Positions 17,721 through 26,328 of a DNA stretch of 37,573 nucleotides are shown here, piece by piece; position 1 is the first letter of the stretch, and the number at the start of each line of letters is the position of its first letter. Origin of the DNA: Gammaproteobacteria bacterium (GTDB lineage Bacteria > Gemmatimonadota > Gemmatimonadetes > Longimicrobiales > Gaopeijiaceae); the NCBI GenBank assembly GCA_009840525.1, contig VXNP01000043.1, forward strand, positions 1 to 37,573, in the 5' to 3' direction. The notes below the pieces were generated by a model, which saw only the letters and a program-made list of their open reading frames with translations, was not told the DNA's origin and did not search any database. The translations under genes and the position numbers were made by a program.

Positions 17721-20002
17721 ACCAGCCCCCGCACCCGCCGGTAGCCCCACTCGCCCAGGATCAGCACGAGCAACAGGAGGAGCAGGATCGGCATGTCCCA
17801 CAGGTCCATCTCTTCCACCAGGGTGACCCCCGCGCCGGTCACGCGGATGTCCTCCGGCAGCGCCGCGACCGTCTCCGGCGTGTAGGAAATCCCGCCGGTC
17901 TCGTCGGCGATGCGCTCGAGCAGCGGCGTGCGCGCCCCCGCGTCGAAGTACTCGCTGCGCTGGGGCGCCACCTGGAAGTACGCCTCGTCCACCCCGATCA
18001 GGTCATCTCCGTCGTAGGCGCGCACGGTCAGCGTGTGGAGCCCCTCCTCCGAAGGCGTGAAGTCGGCCTCGTACTCACCGGCGTCGCTGTCGACCGCCCA
18101 GTCCATCCCCAGCTCCACCTCCTCGCCCAGCGGGGTGGTCACGGTGGCCTCCACGACGCTGTTGCTCATCCCGAGATAGCTGGAGTCGTTCACGATCGCG
18201 GTGAGGGCCACGCTCTCTCCGGGCTCCGCGCGGTCACGCGGCACCTGGCCGGTCACCTGGTCGGGCACTCCATCCACCAGCCAGCGCAGCATCTGCCGCC
18301 AGAAGGTCTCGTGGGTTTCGTCCTCGAGCGGAAGCTGCATCTGCCAGATCCAGGTGTCCTGGACGGCCAGGCTCAGGCTCTTTCCTGCGCCGTAGCGCTG
18401 GAAGGCGAGCGCCACATGGTCTTCCTGCAGATCATCTGCAACGCCCCGGAGCAGAGCCGTCGCGCCCGGCTTTATCCGGTGCAGCGGATTGTAGGTGAGG
18501 AGATGGGGCAGCTCCGCCCAGCGCGCCCCGGATTCCTCCTCGGTGCCGGCCAACTGGAGCGCCGGGACGCCGAGCCCCGCCTGGGTGGGCTCGATCCTGA
18601 CGAAGTTGTGATAGCCGTCGGGACGCGCGTCTGCGTCGGAAAACACCACCGGAAGCACGTCCGCGACCGGCGTGCCCGCGTAGCCGCCGCGGGCGAAGGA
18701 GTTGCGTCCGCCCAGCGCGAGCAGGCTGCCGCCCCGCTTGTCGACGAAGTCGGCGATCATCTGCAGTTGGTCGCCGGTGAAGAAGCTGGCTTCCACCGTC
18801 CCCAGAATCAGGCTGCGGTAGGCGTACAGCTCCGCCCGGGTATCGGGGAACCCGCCCTGCAGCTCTTCTCCGTCGTCGACGTTCAGGCGCAGGAACTTGT
18901 TCTCGGCGGTGCGCTGCAGCACCACCAGCTGCAGGTTGTCGTCGTCCGCCACCGCCCGGCCCAGGAAGCCCACCTCGTAGCGCGGCTCGCCCTCGAAGTA
19001 GAGAATCTTCTCGCGCCGGTCCTCGACGCTCACCAGCGCGGTCTGGCTGTTGTTCTGCGTGACCTGCTCGTCCACGCCCACGGGAATGCGGAAGGTATAG
19101 GCGCGCGCGCCCGGCGTGGAGGCGGTGAAGCGAACCGGAACCGTGACCGGCTGCCCTTCGTCCGGCAGCTCGACCTCTTCGGTGCTGACGATCTGCCCCT
19201 CGTCCTCGACGATCAGGGACACGGTCTCGCCCTCGTAGCCCATGTGGGTGACCACCACGTCGACCACCACCGACGAACCCGTGAGCACGGTCCTGGGCGG
19301 GTCGGCGCGGCTGACCTGGATGTCCCGCTGGAAGCTCTCTTCGCCCACGCCCACGGTGTATACCGGAATCCCCTGCGCCTGCAGCGGCATGAGCGCCTCG
19401 GTGAGCTCCTCGCCCGAGTTGTCGGCCCCGTCGGTGACCAGGACCAGGCCCGAAAGCGGCACCGAGGCCAGTTCGGAGCGGGCGCGCTCGAGCGCCGGCC
19501 CGAGGCGCGTGCGGCTTCCCATGAAGCTCATCTCGGAGAAGTCCTCGATGCGGTCCGTGCGCGACGAGAAGCGGAAGTAGCGCACCGCGAAGCGGTCGGA
19601 CAGGGCGGAGAGGACCGGGGAATCCGGCGCGCCGAAGGTCTCCTGCAGGAAGGAGCCGCGGGAGCGTCCGTCGAAGTCCTGGATCTCCATGCTGCGCGAG
19701 TCGTCGAGAAGCACTCCCACGAAGTTCTGCTGCGGAACCACCGTCGAGACCACCAGGGCCGGGCGCAGCAGACAGAAGGAGAGCACCAACAGTCCCGCGA
19801 AGCGGAGCCCCCCGAGCACCAGGCGATCCAGGGGCCTGGTCTTGCCGCGCACGCCCAGGTAGGTCAGGAGCGCGAAGACGGAGATGAGGCCCGCCACCAC
19901 GGCGCCGGTCGCCACCGCACCGGCCACCCCCAGGGAGAAGTCGCCCTCCTGGAAGACGACCGGGCGGTACTTGAAGAGGAACTCGAAGAGGCTGGTCAGC
20001 AC
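17717..20002 (-). CDS. VWA-domain membrane protein with amidotransferase-like region
   Basis: 761 residues. Two N-terminal helices (about 27-50 and 61-80) precede a VWA domain with an intact MIDAS start, D100-D-S102-R-S104, and GLVLVTDGADNSGEEL further on. Beta-rich Ig-like sequence follows. Next comes a Rossmann-like region (SLILGTVEASFFTGDQLQMIADFVDKRGGSLLALGG) of the glutamine-amidotransferase-like type without an obvious catalytic Cys. A final helix (MPILLLLLLVLILGEWGY) lies near the C-terminus. Topology suggests a large periplasmic part. It lies 13 bases after the DUF4159 copy 2 gene and overlaps the caspase-like gene by four bases. The amidotransferase-like part is probably structural. 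Confidence 0.88.
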   Translation of the reverse strand: MLTSLFEFLFKYRPVVFQEGDFSLGVAGAVATGAVVAGLISVFALLTYLGVRGKTRPLDRLVLGGLRFAGLLVLSFCLLRPALVVSTVVPQQNFVGVLLDDSRSMEIQDFDGRSRGSFLQETFGAPDSPVLSALSDRFAVRYFRFSSRTDRIEDFSEMSFMGSRTRLGPALERARSELASVPLSGLVLVTDGADNSGEELTEALMPLQAQGIPVYTVGVGEESFQRDIQVSRADPPRTVLTGSSVVVDVVVTHMGYEGETVSLIVEDEGQIVSTEEVELPDEGQPVTVPVRFTASTPGARAYTFRIPVGVDEQVTQNNSQTALVSVEDRREKILYFEGEPRYEVGFLGRAVADDDNLQLVVLQRTAENKFLRLNVDDGEELQGGFPDTRAELYAYRSLILGTVEASFFTGDQLQMIADFVDKRGGSLLALGGRNSFARGGYAGTPVADVLPVVFSDADARPDGYHNFVRIEPTQAGLGVPALQLAGTEEESGARWAELPHLLTYNPLHRIKPGATALLRGVADDLQEDHVALAFQRYGAGKSLSLAVQDTWIWQMQLPLEDETHETFWRQMLRWLVDGVPDQVTGQVPRDRAEPGESVALTAIVNDSSYLGMSNSVVEATVTTPLGEEVELGMDWAVDSDAGEYEADFTPSEEGLHTLTVRAYDGDDLIGVDEAYFQVAPQRSEYFDAGARTPLLERIADETGGISYTPETVAALPEDIRVTGAGVTLVEEMDLWDMPILLLLLLVLILGEWGYRRVRGLV

Positions 20003-20015
20003 GTCCGGGGTCCGG

Positions 20016-20978
20016 TCAGTGGCTCATGGCGTAGATGATGAAGTTGACGCCCATCTGGATGGCGTAGGTCGAGTACCTGAGCGGGTAATAGGGGTCTTCC
20101 GCCCACTCCCAGGCATCGCCCAGATCGGTGTTCCAGTTGATGATCACCATCAGCCGGCCCTCTTCGTCGAAGATGCCTTTCACGAAGGGCTCGTAGCCGT
20201 CCCTCTCGTGGGTGCGCCATCCCCCCCTTCCGTTGCTGACGTTCGGTACCTGGATGATCTCGTTGATGTCGTAGAAGGTGTGGAAGATCTCGTGGTCGAG
20301 CGGAATGTCGACGATGGGGTATTCGGGGAAGACTTTCTGCATCTCGTACTCGAAGATCTCCCACTCGTACGTGCCCCAGAAGTCGTCCACCACCAGGAAG
20401 CCGCCCCGCAGGAGGTATTCCCTCAGGGCCGTCGCTTCCTCCGGGTTCATCGACATGTACCCGACCTCCAGAGCGTAGAGGAAGGGGAAGCGGTTGAGGT
20501 GCTCGTCGGTGAGTTCCCGGGGATGTGCCTCCATGAACATGTCCAGCCCCGTTAGGCGCTCCGCCACGATCAGGAACTGGCGGTCCGACTTGGGATAATC
20601 CGTCGCCCACGACTGCCGCCGCCAGCGCCGGTAGCCTCCGCCTCCGCCACTGTATGCCGCGCGGGTGAAATAGAACTCGTGCATGGGCAGGGGGCGTCCC
20701 TGCTGCGCCTCTGCCGGGAGCGGGAGCCGGGGAGGCGTGCCCGGGATCGGGGCGGGTGCGTCGGAGGCAAGTCCGGCCGGGGTGGGGAGCACGGCGCTCG
20801 TGGGCCCCAACGAGGGCTCGTCGACGAGGAACTCAGCGGCCGAAATGCCCGCCAAGGCGAGCGCGATGCCAGCGGCTCCCCGCCTCCACCCGCCCCCCAT
20901 CTGCTGCCAGCGTCGCTCTCGACTCACGTCACACCCCAGGTTTGAGAGCTGCCCTCGCGCCTTCGCCGGCGCGAGCAC
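20016..20978 (-). CDS. DUF4159-domain exported protein (copy 2), first gene of envelope operon
   Basis: 320 residues from a GTG at 20978 that has AGGAG six bases upstream. A later GTG (20927) would place the hydrophobic segment (about 35-50 here) nearer the N-terminus and remains possible. After a Pro-rich linker the DUF4159 domain has EFYFTRAAY, WATDYPKSDRQFL, EATALREYLLRGGFLVVDDFWG and a terminal MGVNFIIYAMSH, matching copy 1 in order and spacing. The two copies end almost identically (NYIIYAMTH and NFIIYAMSH), so they are paralogues. No nucleophilic Cys is visible. As the first gene it probably follows the operon promoter in the 169-base divergent gap. Confidence 0.87.
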   Translation of the reverse strand: MLAPAKARGQLSNLGCDVSRERRWQQMGGGWRRGAAGIALALAGISAAEFLVDEPSLGPTSAVLPTPAGLASDAPAPIPGTPPRLPLPAEAQQGRPLPMHEFYFTRAAYSGGGGGYRRWRRQSWATDYPKSDRQFLIVAERLTGLDMFMEAHPRELTDEHLNRFPFLYALEVGYMSMNPEEATALREYLLRGGFLVVDDFWGTYEWEIFEYEMQKVFPEYPIVDIPLDHEIFHTFYDINEIIQVPNVSNGRGGWRTHERDGYEPFVKGIFDEEGRLMVIINWNTDLGDAWEWAEDPYYPLRYSTYAIQMGVNFIIYAMSH

Positions 20979-21040
20979 GGAACGCTCCTATCGCTTCATC
21001 CGGCGGAAGGTTCCTGAATGGGTCCGCCTTGGCGGGCTGC

Positions 21041-21070
21041 TTGATCGAGGTGGCCGCGGACACCTAGAAT
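21041..21070 (+). promoter_or_regulatory. Sigma70-like promoter of the lipoprotein hydrolase gene
   Basis: TTGATC (21041-21046), 18 bases, then TAGAAT (21065-21070), with the start codon 78 bases further on. This is a good vegetative-type promoter for a GC-rich genome. It lies in the divergent gap with the envelope operon; I could not find an equally clear promoter for the opposite direction. Confidence 0.6.
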
Positions 21071-21147
21071 GCTGCGCCCGGGCTCCGTCCGGGCCACCGC
21101 CGAGCAACGCGCCGCCGTTAGCGCATTTTGCGTGGAGGAGAAAGGTC

Positions 21148-23094
21148 TTGCAACCATCCGGCTTCCTGCGGACGACCGTAAGATGGGTCGGGATCCTCGC
21201 GCTCATTCCACTTGCGGGTTGCCGGGGACCACTGGAACTGGCTCCCAGCGACGCCGATGACGTCCTCTCGCGCCAGCTTCTGGAGGCGCCCGACCCCGGG
21301 CGGCGCGGCCCCCACGAGGTGCGCACCCTCTACTACGGCAGCGGCTCCGACAGGAACCGGCCCGAATACCGCGATTCTGTCACCTACCTCACCGAGCCCG
21401 TCGACGCCTCGAAGCTGGTCGATCTCGGTTCGTCGGCGGACAGCCGCAACAGCTACTGGGGCTTCGAGCCGGATCGCTTCCCGCTCAACGCGCGCGTCTG
21501 GTATCCGGTCGGCGACGGACCCTTCCCGCTGGTGCTGGTGGTGCACGGCAACCACAACATGCGCGACTTCTCGGACCCCGGCTACGACTACCTGGGAGAG
21601 CTGCTGGCCAGCCGCGGTTACATCCTGGCCTCCGTGGACATGAACTTCATCAACGGCGGCATCCGGGGCGAGAACGACGCCCGGGGCTGGTTCCTGCTCC
21701 AGCACGTCGGCGTGTGGAAGGAGTTCAACGAGGACGAGGCCAACCTTTTCCACGGGCGCGTCGACATGGAGCGCATCGCCCTCATCGGACATTCCCGGGG
21801 CGGGGAAGCGGTGGGGCACGCCGCGGCCTTCAACCGGCTGGACCGCTACCCGGACGACGCCTCGCTCGAGTTCGACTTCGACTACGACATCCGCGCGATC
21901 ATCGCCATCGCCCCGGTGGACGGACAGTACCTGCCCACCAACCGTTTCGTGCCGGTCGAGAACGTGAACTACATGGTCTTCCACGGGTCGCACGACGGCG
22001 ACGTGACCAGCTTTCACGGCCTGCGCCTGTACAAGCGCGTCAGGTTCACCGATGACCAGCCGCGCCTCAAGACCGCCGTCTGGGTCTACCGCGCCAACCA
22101 CGGGCAGTGGAACACGGTGTGGGGCGCGCACGACAACGGGCCGCGCAGCGGACGCATACTGGACCTGCGCGCGCTCATGCCCGGCGAGGACCAGCGCCGC
22201 TTCGCCGAGATCTACATCTCCGCCTTCCTGGAGACCACGCTGCGGGACGACCGCCGTTATCTGCCGATGTTCCGCGATCACCGGGTGATCGGCGGCTGGC
22301 TGCCGAAGACCATGTACGTGACCCGCTTCCAGACCGAGGGCTTTCGCACGCTGGCCGATTTCGAGGAGGATATCGACGTCACCTCGGGAACCCACACCGG
22401 TGTTCGCATGCGCGGCGACAGCCTGTCGACCTGGCGGGAGGGCCGCATCGGATTGCGTTCCAGCAACCGGCCCGAAACCTCGGCCTCCCAGGACAACCAG
22501 GCCGTATGGCTGGGGTGGAACAACCGCATCGCGGGCGCGGACACGCTGGGCCCGGCGGCGGCGTACACCATCGAACTCCCCGCAACGCTCGCCGCGGAGT
22601 GGGATCTCGGGCCCGAAGCCTCGCTGGAGCTGTCGCTTGCGGTCACGCGGGCGACTCCGGGGCCGCGGGACGCCGGGGACGAAAGCGGGGATGACGCAAG
22701 CGACTCCGAAGATCCCGGAGATGGCGGACGCGAGTCCGGGGACGAAGAAGACGACGATGCGCCGCCCGACCTGAGCATCGTGGCGCGGGACGGGAACGGA
22801 GCCGTCGCCTCCGTGCCGCTAAGCCGCTACGGACCGGTGCGGAGGCCCCTGGAGATGCGGGTCCTGCGGCGCCGGGACCTCGAGGACGATCGCTTCGCCA
22901 ATCTCTTCGAGCTGCTGCTGCAGAGCTACTCGATTCCGTTGGCGGACTTCGTGGAGGCGGCTCCGGGTCTCCGGCTGGACGCACTGAGTGAGGTGGGGCT
23001 GGTCTTCGACCGGACGGTCGCGGGCGAGGTGGTGCTGGACGACGTGGGCTTCGCCCGCATGGACCCTGCCTACACGGCGGTGCGGGTGCCCTGA
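21148..23094 (+). CDS. Lipoprotein alpha/beta hydrolase with acidic low-complexity insert
   Basis: 648 residues. The TTG at 21148 is chosen because AGGAG lies seven bases upstream and it gives a clean lipoprotein signal ending in the lipobox PLAGC (Cys25). The hydrolase core has PLVLVVHGNHN (127-137) as oxyanion strand and nucleophile elbow GHSRG with Ser216. An acid in GSHDGD (Asp283 or Asp285) and His318 in ANHGQW complete a plausible triad. About 36 residues near 505-542 consist mostly of Asp, Glu, Gly and Ser and interrupt the C-terminal beta-rich domain. Substrates could be esters or polymers such as polyesters, but nothing here fixes this. It is monocistronic by position, with its own promoter. 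Confidence 0.87.
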   Translation: MQPSGFLRTTVRWVGILALIPLAGCRGPLELAPSDADDVLSRQLLEAPDPGRRGPHEVRTLYYGSGSDRNRPEYRDSVTYLTEPVDASKLVDLGSSADSRNSYWGFEPDRFPLNARVWYPVGDGPFPLVLVVHGNHNMRDFSDPGYDYLGELLASRGYILASVDMNFINGGIRGENDARGWFLLQHVGVWKEFNEDEANLFHGRVDMERIALIGHSRGGEAVGHAAAFNRLDRYPDDASLEFDFDYDIRAIIAIAPVDGQYLPTNRFVPVENVNYMVFHGSHDGDVTSFHGLRLYKRVRFTDDQPRLKTAVWVYRANHGQWNTVWGAHDNGPRSGRILDLRALMPGEDQRRFAEIYISAFLETTLRDDRRYLPMFRDHRVIGGWLPKTMYVTRFQTEGFRTLADFEEDIDVTSGTHTGVRMRGDSLSTWREGRIGLRSSNRPETSASQDNQAVWLGWNNRIAGADTLGPAAAYTIELPATLAAEWDLGPEASLELSLAVTRATPGPRDAGDESGDDASDSEDPGDGGRESGDEEDDDAPPDLSIVARDGNGAVASVPLSRYGPVRRPLEMRVLRRRDLEDDRFANLFELLLQSYSIPLADFVEAAPGLRLDALSEVGLVFDRTVAGEVVLDDVGFARMDPAYTAVRVP

Positions 23095-23116
23095 GCCGCC
23101 CGTCGCGGCTGGCCTG

Positions 23117-24046
23117 CTAGCGCCAGCTCAACCCGAAGCGGTGGGCCACCTCGCCGCCGTCGTAGCGCTGCCAGGCGTAGTCGATGGCGAGCCGGTCGCC
23201 GTTGAACGCCCCCCCGAAGGTGACCGGAGCGCCGAAGCCGTCAGGTGCGCGCCGCACCCCGAAGCGGGCCGTGAAGGTCCGTCCGCGCACGGGCCAATAC
23301 GCGATCTCCATCCCCGCGCCCGGAACTACCGCGCCATCCGCCTCGCGGGAGACCGCGGCGGTCCAGCCCAGGTCGAGCGGTCCCACCGGGATGGCCGGGG
23401 TCGATCCGCCCGCCGTGACCCGCCAGGGCAGCGGGACCTCGACCTCGCCCAGCGTGAGCCCCGGCCCCAGGTTCTGCACGGCGAGCCCCAGCCGCGCGGG
23501 TCCGGCCCCGACCGCCACCCCCAGGTCGACGGCCCCGGTGGCATCGTGGTGACCGCCCAGGCGCTGGTCCACCAGCTTGCCGGTGATGCCCGCCCGGACG
23601 CCCCGCACCTCCCGCGCGAACCCCACCGAGACGGCGACTTCCGCCGTTCCCGTCTTCCAGTTGGTGAAGAGCGACCGCGCGTCGTGGGCCAGGACGGCCG
23701 CACCCCGGTCCGGTAGTCCATAGCTCAGCGTCTGAACCCCCACGGCCACGTTGGCGGAAGACCACTCGGCCGCGCCGGACACCGTGGCGAGCAGGCTCGC
23801 GGTCCCGAAGCGCTGCATCGCCCCGCCGATGATGCCGTTACCCCCGATCAGGGCCGGGTTGTGGAACACGGCGTCGCTGTCGTTGCCCACCATGTAGAAG
23901 GCGCCGCCCAGCGCCAGCCCGCGGGTGCTGGCGGGCAACTCGAGCACGAGCGGCCCGTGTTCGGTGGACTGGGCCTGCCCGTCAGCGGGGCTGATGGCCC
24001 ATGCGGCCACAATCGTTAGCGCGCCGAACACCGCGGCGCGGTTCAA
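23117..24046 (-). CDS. Outer-membrane beta-barrel protein, PorV/PorQ-like
   Basis: 309 residues. A signal peptide covers about 1-24 (ending in DGQAQ). The mature start LELPASTRGLALGGAFYMVGNDSDAVFHNPALI is typical of PorV/PorQ and UPF0164-type FadL-fold barrels, which begin with a small-residue hatch segment around a DAVFHNPA motif. Alternating hydrophobic strands rich in Gly and aromatics follow, ending in HRFGLSWR. The start is TTG at 24046, which overlaps the stop of the PhoX-like gene as TTGA; a GTG six codons later is an alternative. Coupling to a Tat-exported protein suggests a shared surface role. Some PorV proteins serve type IX secretion, but no other such gene is seen here. Confidence 0.72.
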   Translation of the reverse strand: MNRAAVFGALTIVAAWAISPADGQAQSTEHGPLVLELPASTRGLALGGAFYMVGNDSDAVFHNPALIGGNGIIGGAMQRFGTASLLATVSGAAEWSSANVAVGVQTLSYGLPDRGAAVLAHDARSLFTNWKTGTAEVAVSVGFAREVRGVRAGITGKLVDQRLGGHHDATGAVDLGVAVGAGPARLGLAVQNLGPGLTLGEVEVPLPWRVTAGGSTPAIPVGPLDLGWTAAVSREADGAVVPGAGMEIAYWPVRGRTFTARFGVRRAPDGFGAPVTFGGAFNGDRLAIDYAWQRYDGGEVAHRFGLSWR

Positions 24047-25476
24047 ACGGGCCCGTCTTCCCACGGTCCCCACATCGCGTAAGTGGCGCTCGACAGGCTG
24101 CTGCCCGCCCGCCGCCCGCCCTGCTGGTTGAAGAAGAGCACGCGCCCGTCCGGGCTGAAGCAGGAGCCCGCGAACTCGCCGGCCGTGCCTCCCTCCGGCC
24201 CCAGCGGCGCGCGTGCCAGGTTGACGATCCTGCCCTCCCGGTCCAGCGCGCGCACGTGCTGCTCGCCGCTCCCGTCCTCGCACATGACCAGCCCGCCGCG
24301 CGGGCTGAGCACGATGTTGTCCGGACTGTCCAGCACCTCCGGCGCGGGCGACTCGAACACGAGCGTCAGCTCGCCCCGGTCGGCGGAGACGGGCCGGTAG
24401 TGGAACACCTGCCCGGAGGTCGCGTCGCCGCCGTTGGTGGACACCACGTAGATGCCGCCGTCGCCATGGAAGGCCCCCTCAAGGCGGGCGAAGCGGGCTC
24501 CTCCCTTCGCGAGCCCCTGTCGGAACACCGCGAGCTCGTCGCGTCCGGCGTCTTCGGGATCCGGGTCGTCGATGTCGACCCAGTGGGCGGGCAGCACCGC
24601 ACCCGGAGTCTGGTTGCGGGCGGTCAGGTAGCCCGGCTCCCCGGTGACCGCCATCATCTGAAGCCGCCCTCCGGCGGCGAGCACCCCGGGCTCCCGCGGG
24701 ATGAACCGATAGAGCCCGGCGCCGGGTCGGCTGGGGACGATGGGCACGTACCAGGTGTCCTCCGTCTCGTACACGATGCCGGTCTCCGGATCGACCGCCA
24801 CCGCTTCATGCACGAAGCGGCCCATGGCCGTGAGCGGCACCGGATCGACGGGGCCGGTGGCGTCGACGGGCACCTCGAAGATGTACCCGTGGGGCCTTTC
24901 GAAACCATCACCCCGCCCCTCCGTGGTCTCTTCGCACGACAGCCAGCTTCCCCACGGGGTCGGACCGCCGGCGCAGTTCACGCGCGTCCCCGCGAGCGAC
25001 GCAAACTCGTCCACCAGTTCCACGCCCAGGTTCTCGCCCTCGCCCGTGATGCGCACCTCGAGCGAGGTCGTGCCCCCGCTCCCGCCGGCGTCGTAGGCGG
25101 GCGATCCGATCGGCCGCGCCGACTCGGGCGGGTCGGTCATCTCGTGATTCCGGATGAGGCGCACGTTGCCGTTCGTCATCGGGAACGCCGCCATCCCGTC
25201 GAACGCGTTCGGGACCAGAAACCCGTCGCGCACCGGCGAGGGCACGCCGCCCGAACTCAGCCGCACGCAGTGGAGGCGCTCGGCGATCTCGAGTTCGGGG
25301 CAGTCCGGAGAGCGCACCAGCGGGCCATAGGGCTCGATAACGAGCGAGCTTCGATCGGCGCCCGCACCCCGCCGGTCGCTGCTGCAGGCCACCAGGCCCG
25401 CAAGAGATGGCGCACAGGCGGCAAGCCCCCCGGCGGAAGCCAGCCGCGAAAGAAACGTTCGGCGTCCCAGAGTCAT
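24043..25476 (-). CDS. PhoX-like (DUF839) Tat-exported protein
   Basis: 477 residues. A Tat motif GRRTFLSRLASAGG (residues 4-17) precedes a hydrophobic stretch and an ACS that might be lipidated. The body looks like the PhoX/DUF839 beta-propeller family, calcium- and iron-dependent alkaline phosphatases and relatives. Matching pieces are LIRNHEM, NCAGGPTPWGSWLSCEE with its paired Cys, HEAVAVDPETGIVYETED, and SPDNIVLSPRGGLVMCEDG. The CAGGxTPWGTWLxCEE-type segment is the best signature. Active phosphatase function is not certain because many relatives are uncharacterised. It ends in a four-base overlap with the barrel protein gene. Confidence 0.87.
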   Translation of the reverse strand: MTLGRRTFLSRLASAGGLAACAPSLAGLVACSSDRRGAGADRSSLVIEPYGPLVRSPDCPELEIAERLHCVRLSSGGVPSPVRDGFLVPNAFDGMAAFPMTNGNVRLIRNHEMTDPPESARPIGSPAYDAGGSGGTTSLEVRITGEGENLGVELVDEFASLAGTRVNCAGGPTPWGSWLSCEETTEGRGDGFERPHGYIFEVPVDATGPVDPVPLTAMGRFVHEAVAVDPETGIVYETEDTWYVPIVPSRPGAGLYRFIPREPGVLAAGGRLQMMAVTGEPGYLTARNQTPGAVLPAHWVDIDDPDPEDAGRDELAVFRQGLAKGGARFARLEGAFHGDGGIYVVSTNGGDATSGQVFHYRPVSADRGELTLVFESPAPEVLDSPDNIVLSPRGGLVMCEDGSGEQHVRALDREGRIVNLARAPLGPEGGTAGEFAGSCFSPDGRVLFFNQQGGRRAGSSLSSATYAMWGPWEDGPV

Positions 25477-25492
25477 CTCGATTCCTCCTTCA

Positions 25493-26182
25493 TCAGATCA
25501 GCCGCAACTGCTCCCCGACGGGCCGCAGAAGGTCCGGGTCGTCGTTGACGACGCTGTTCACTCGCGCGCTGACGGGCCGCCGTTCGTACGGCCCGGAATG
25601 TGCGGTGCTCAAGTGGTCGAGAAGCTGGCGCGCGGGCGTGGAAGGGTCAAGCCACTCCGCGAACCACTCCGGAGCCACGATGGCGGGCTGGCGGTGGTGG
25701 ATGTCGACGAGTTCGGCCGCGGCCGGCGTCGTGAGGATGGTGAAGGACTCGATCACTTGCTCCCTCCCCTCCCAGCGCTCCCAGACCGCGGCAAGGGAGA
25801 GGGGGGATCCGTTACCGAGGGTAAGGTAGTATGGCTGCTTTGCGCGCCCGGACCCCTGCCATTCAAACCAGCCGCTGGCGGGAACGAGACAACGCCGCTC
25901 GCGGAAGGCGTCCGCGAACACCCGCTTCTCGCGAATCGTCTCTGTGCGCGCGTTGATCAACGGCGGCCCCGCGCTGGCGTCCTTCCACCACGAGGGTACG
26001 AGACCCCAGCGGAGCTCCGCGATGTGCCGGTGCCCGCCGTCATCGACACGGCAGACCGCAAAATCCTGCGTCGGAGCGCCGTTGTAGCGCGGCTCCCGAG
26101 CAAACGAAGGCGGAGGCTCGATTACCCCGTAGAGGTCGTAAACCTCCCGGGGCGACAGCTTCTGGCTGAAGCGACCACACAT
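25493..26182 (-). CDS. yedK: SRAP-family abasic-site protein (YedK/HMCES)
   Basis: 229 residues. SRAP proteins cross-link their N-terminal Cys to abasic sites in single-stranded DNA and shield them. The start MCGRFSQ exposes Cys2 after Met removal, which also fixes the start codon. Other active-site pieces are RYNGAPTQ (Asn34), LINARTET (Asn77), PASGWFEWQ (Glu107) and IHHRQP (His162). The last motif is usually HxRMP, so Gln replaces Met here. It is on the same strand as the PhoX-like gene, 16 bases upstream of it, with no obvious functional link. Confidence 0.96.
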   Translation of the reverse strand: MCGRFSQKLSPREVYDLYGVIEPPPSFAREPRYNGAPTQDFAVCRVDDGGHRHIAELRWGLVPSWWKDASAGPPLINARTETIREKRVFADAFRERRCLVPASGWFEWQGSGRAKQPYYLTLGNGSPLSLAAVWERWEGREQVIESFTILTTPAAAELVDIHHRQPAIVAPEWFAEWLDPSTPARQLLDHLSTAHSGPYERRPVSARVNSVVNDDPDLLRPVGEQLRLI

Positions 26183-26328
26183 CAGTCAGGCGTTCCCCAT
26201 TCCGTACTCGAGCTCAATGCAAGAGGGAATCCGAATGTTGCTTTCCCGGCACCCCCGGTCCTACCGTCCAATGTGGGATGATGGGTACCACGGGCCCACC
26301 GGAACGTCGTAACCTGCAACCTGGCGGC

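Noticed and set aside
23094..23110. Hairpin AGCCGC-N5-GCGGCT after the lipoprotein hydrolase
   Set aside because: A six-base stem without T tract; too weak to call a terminator, although the convergent position would fit.
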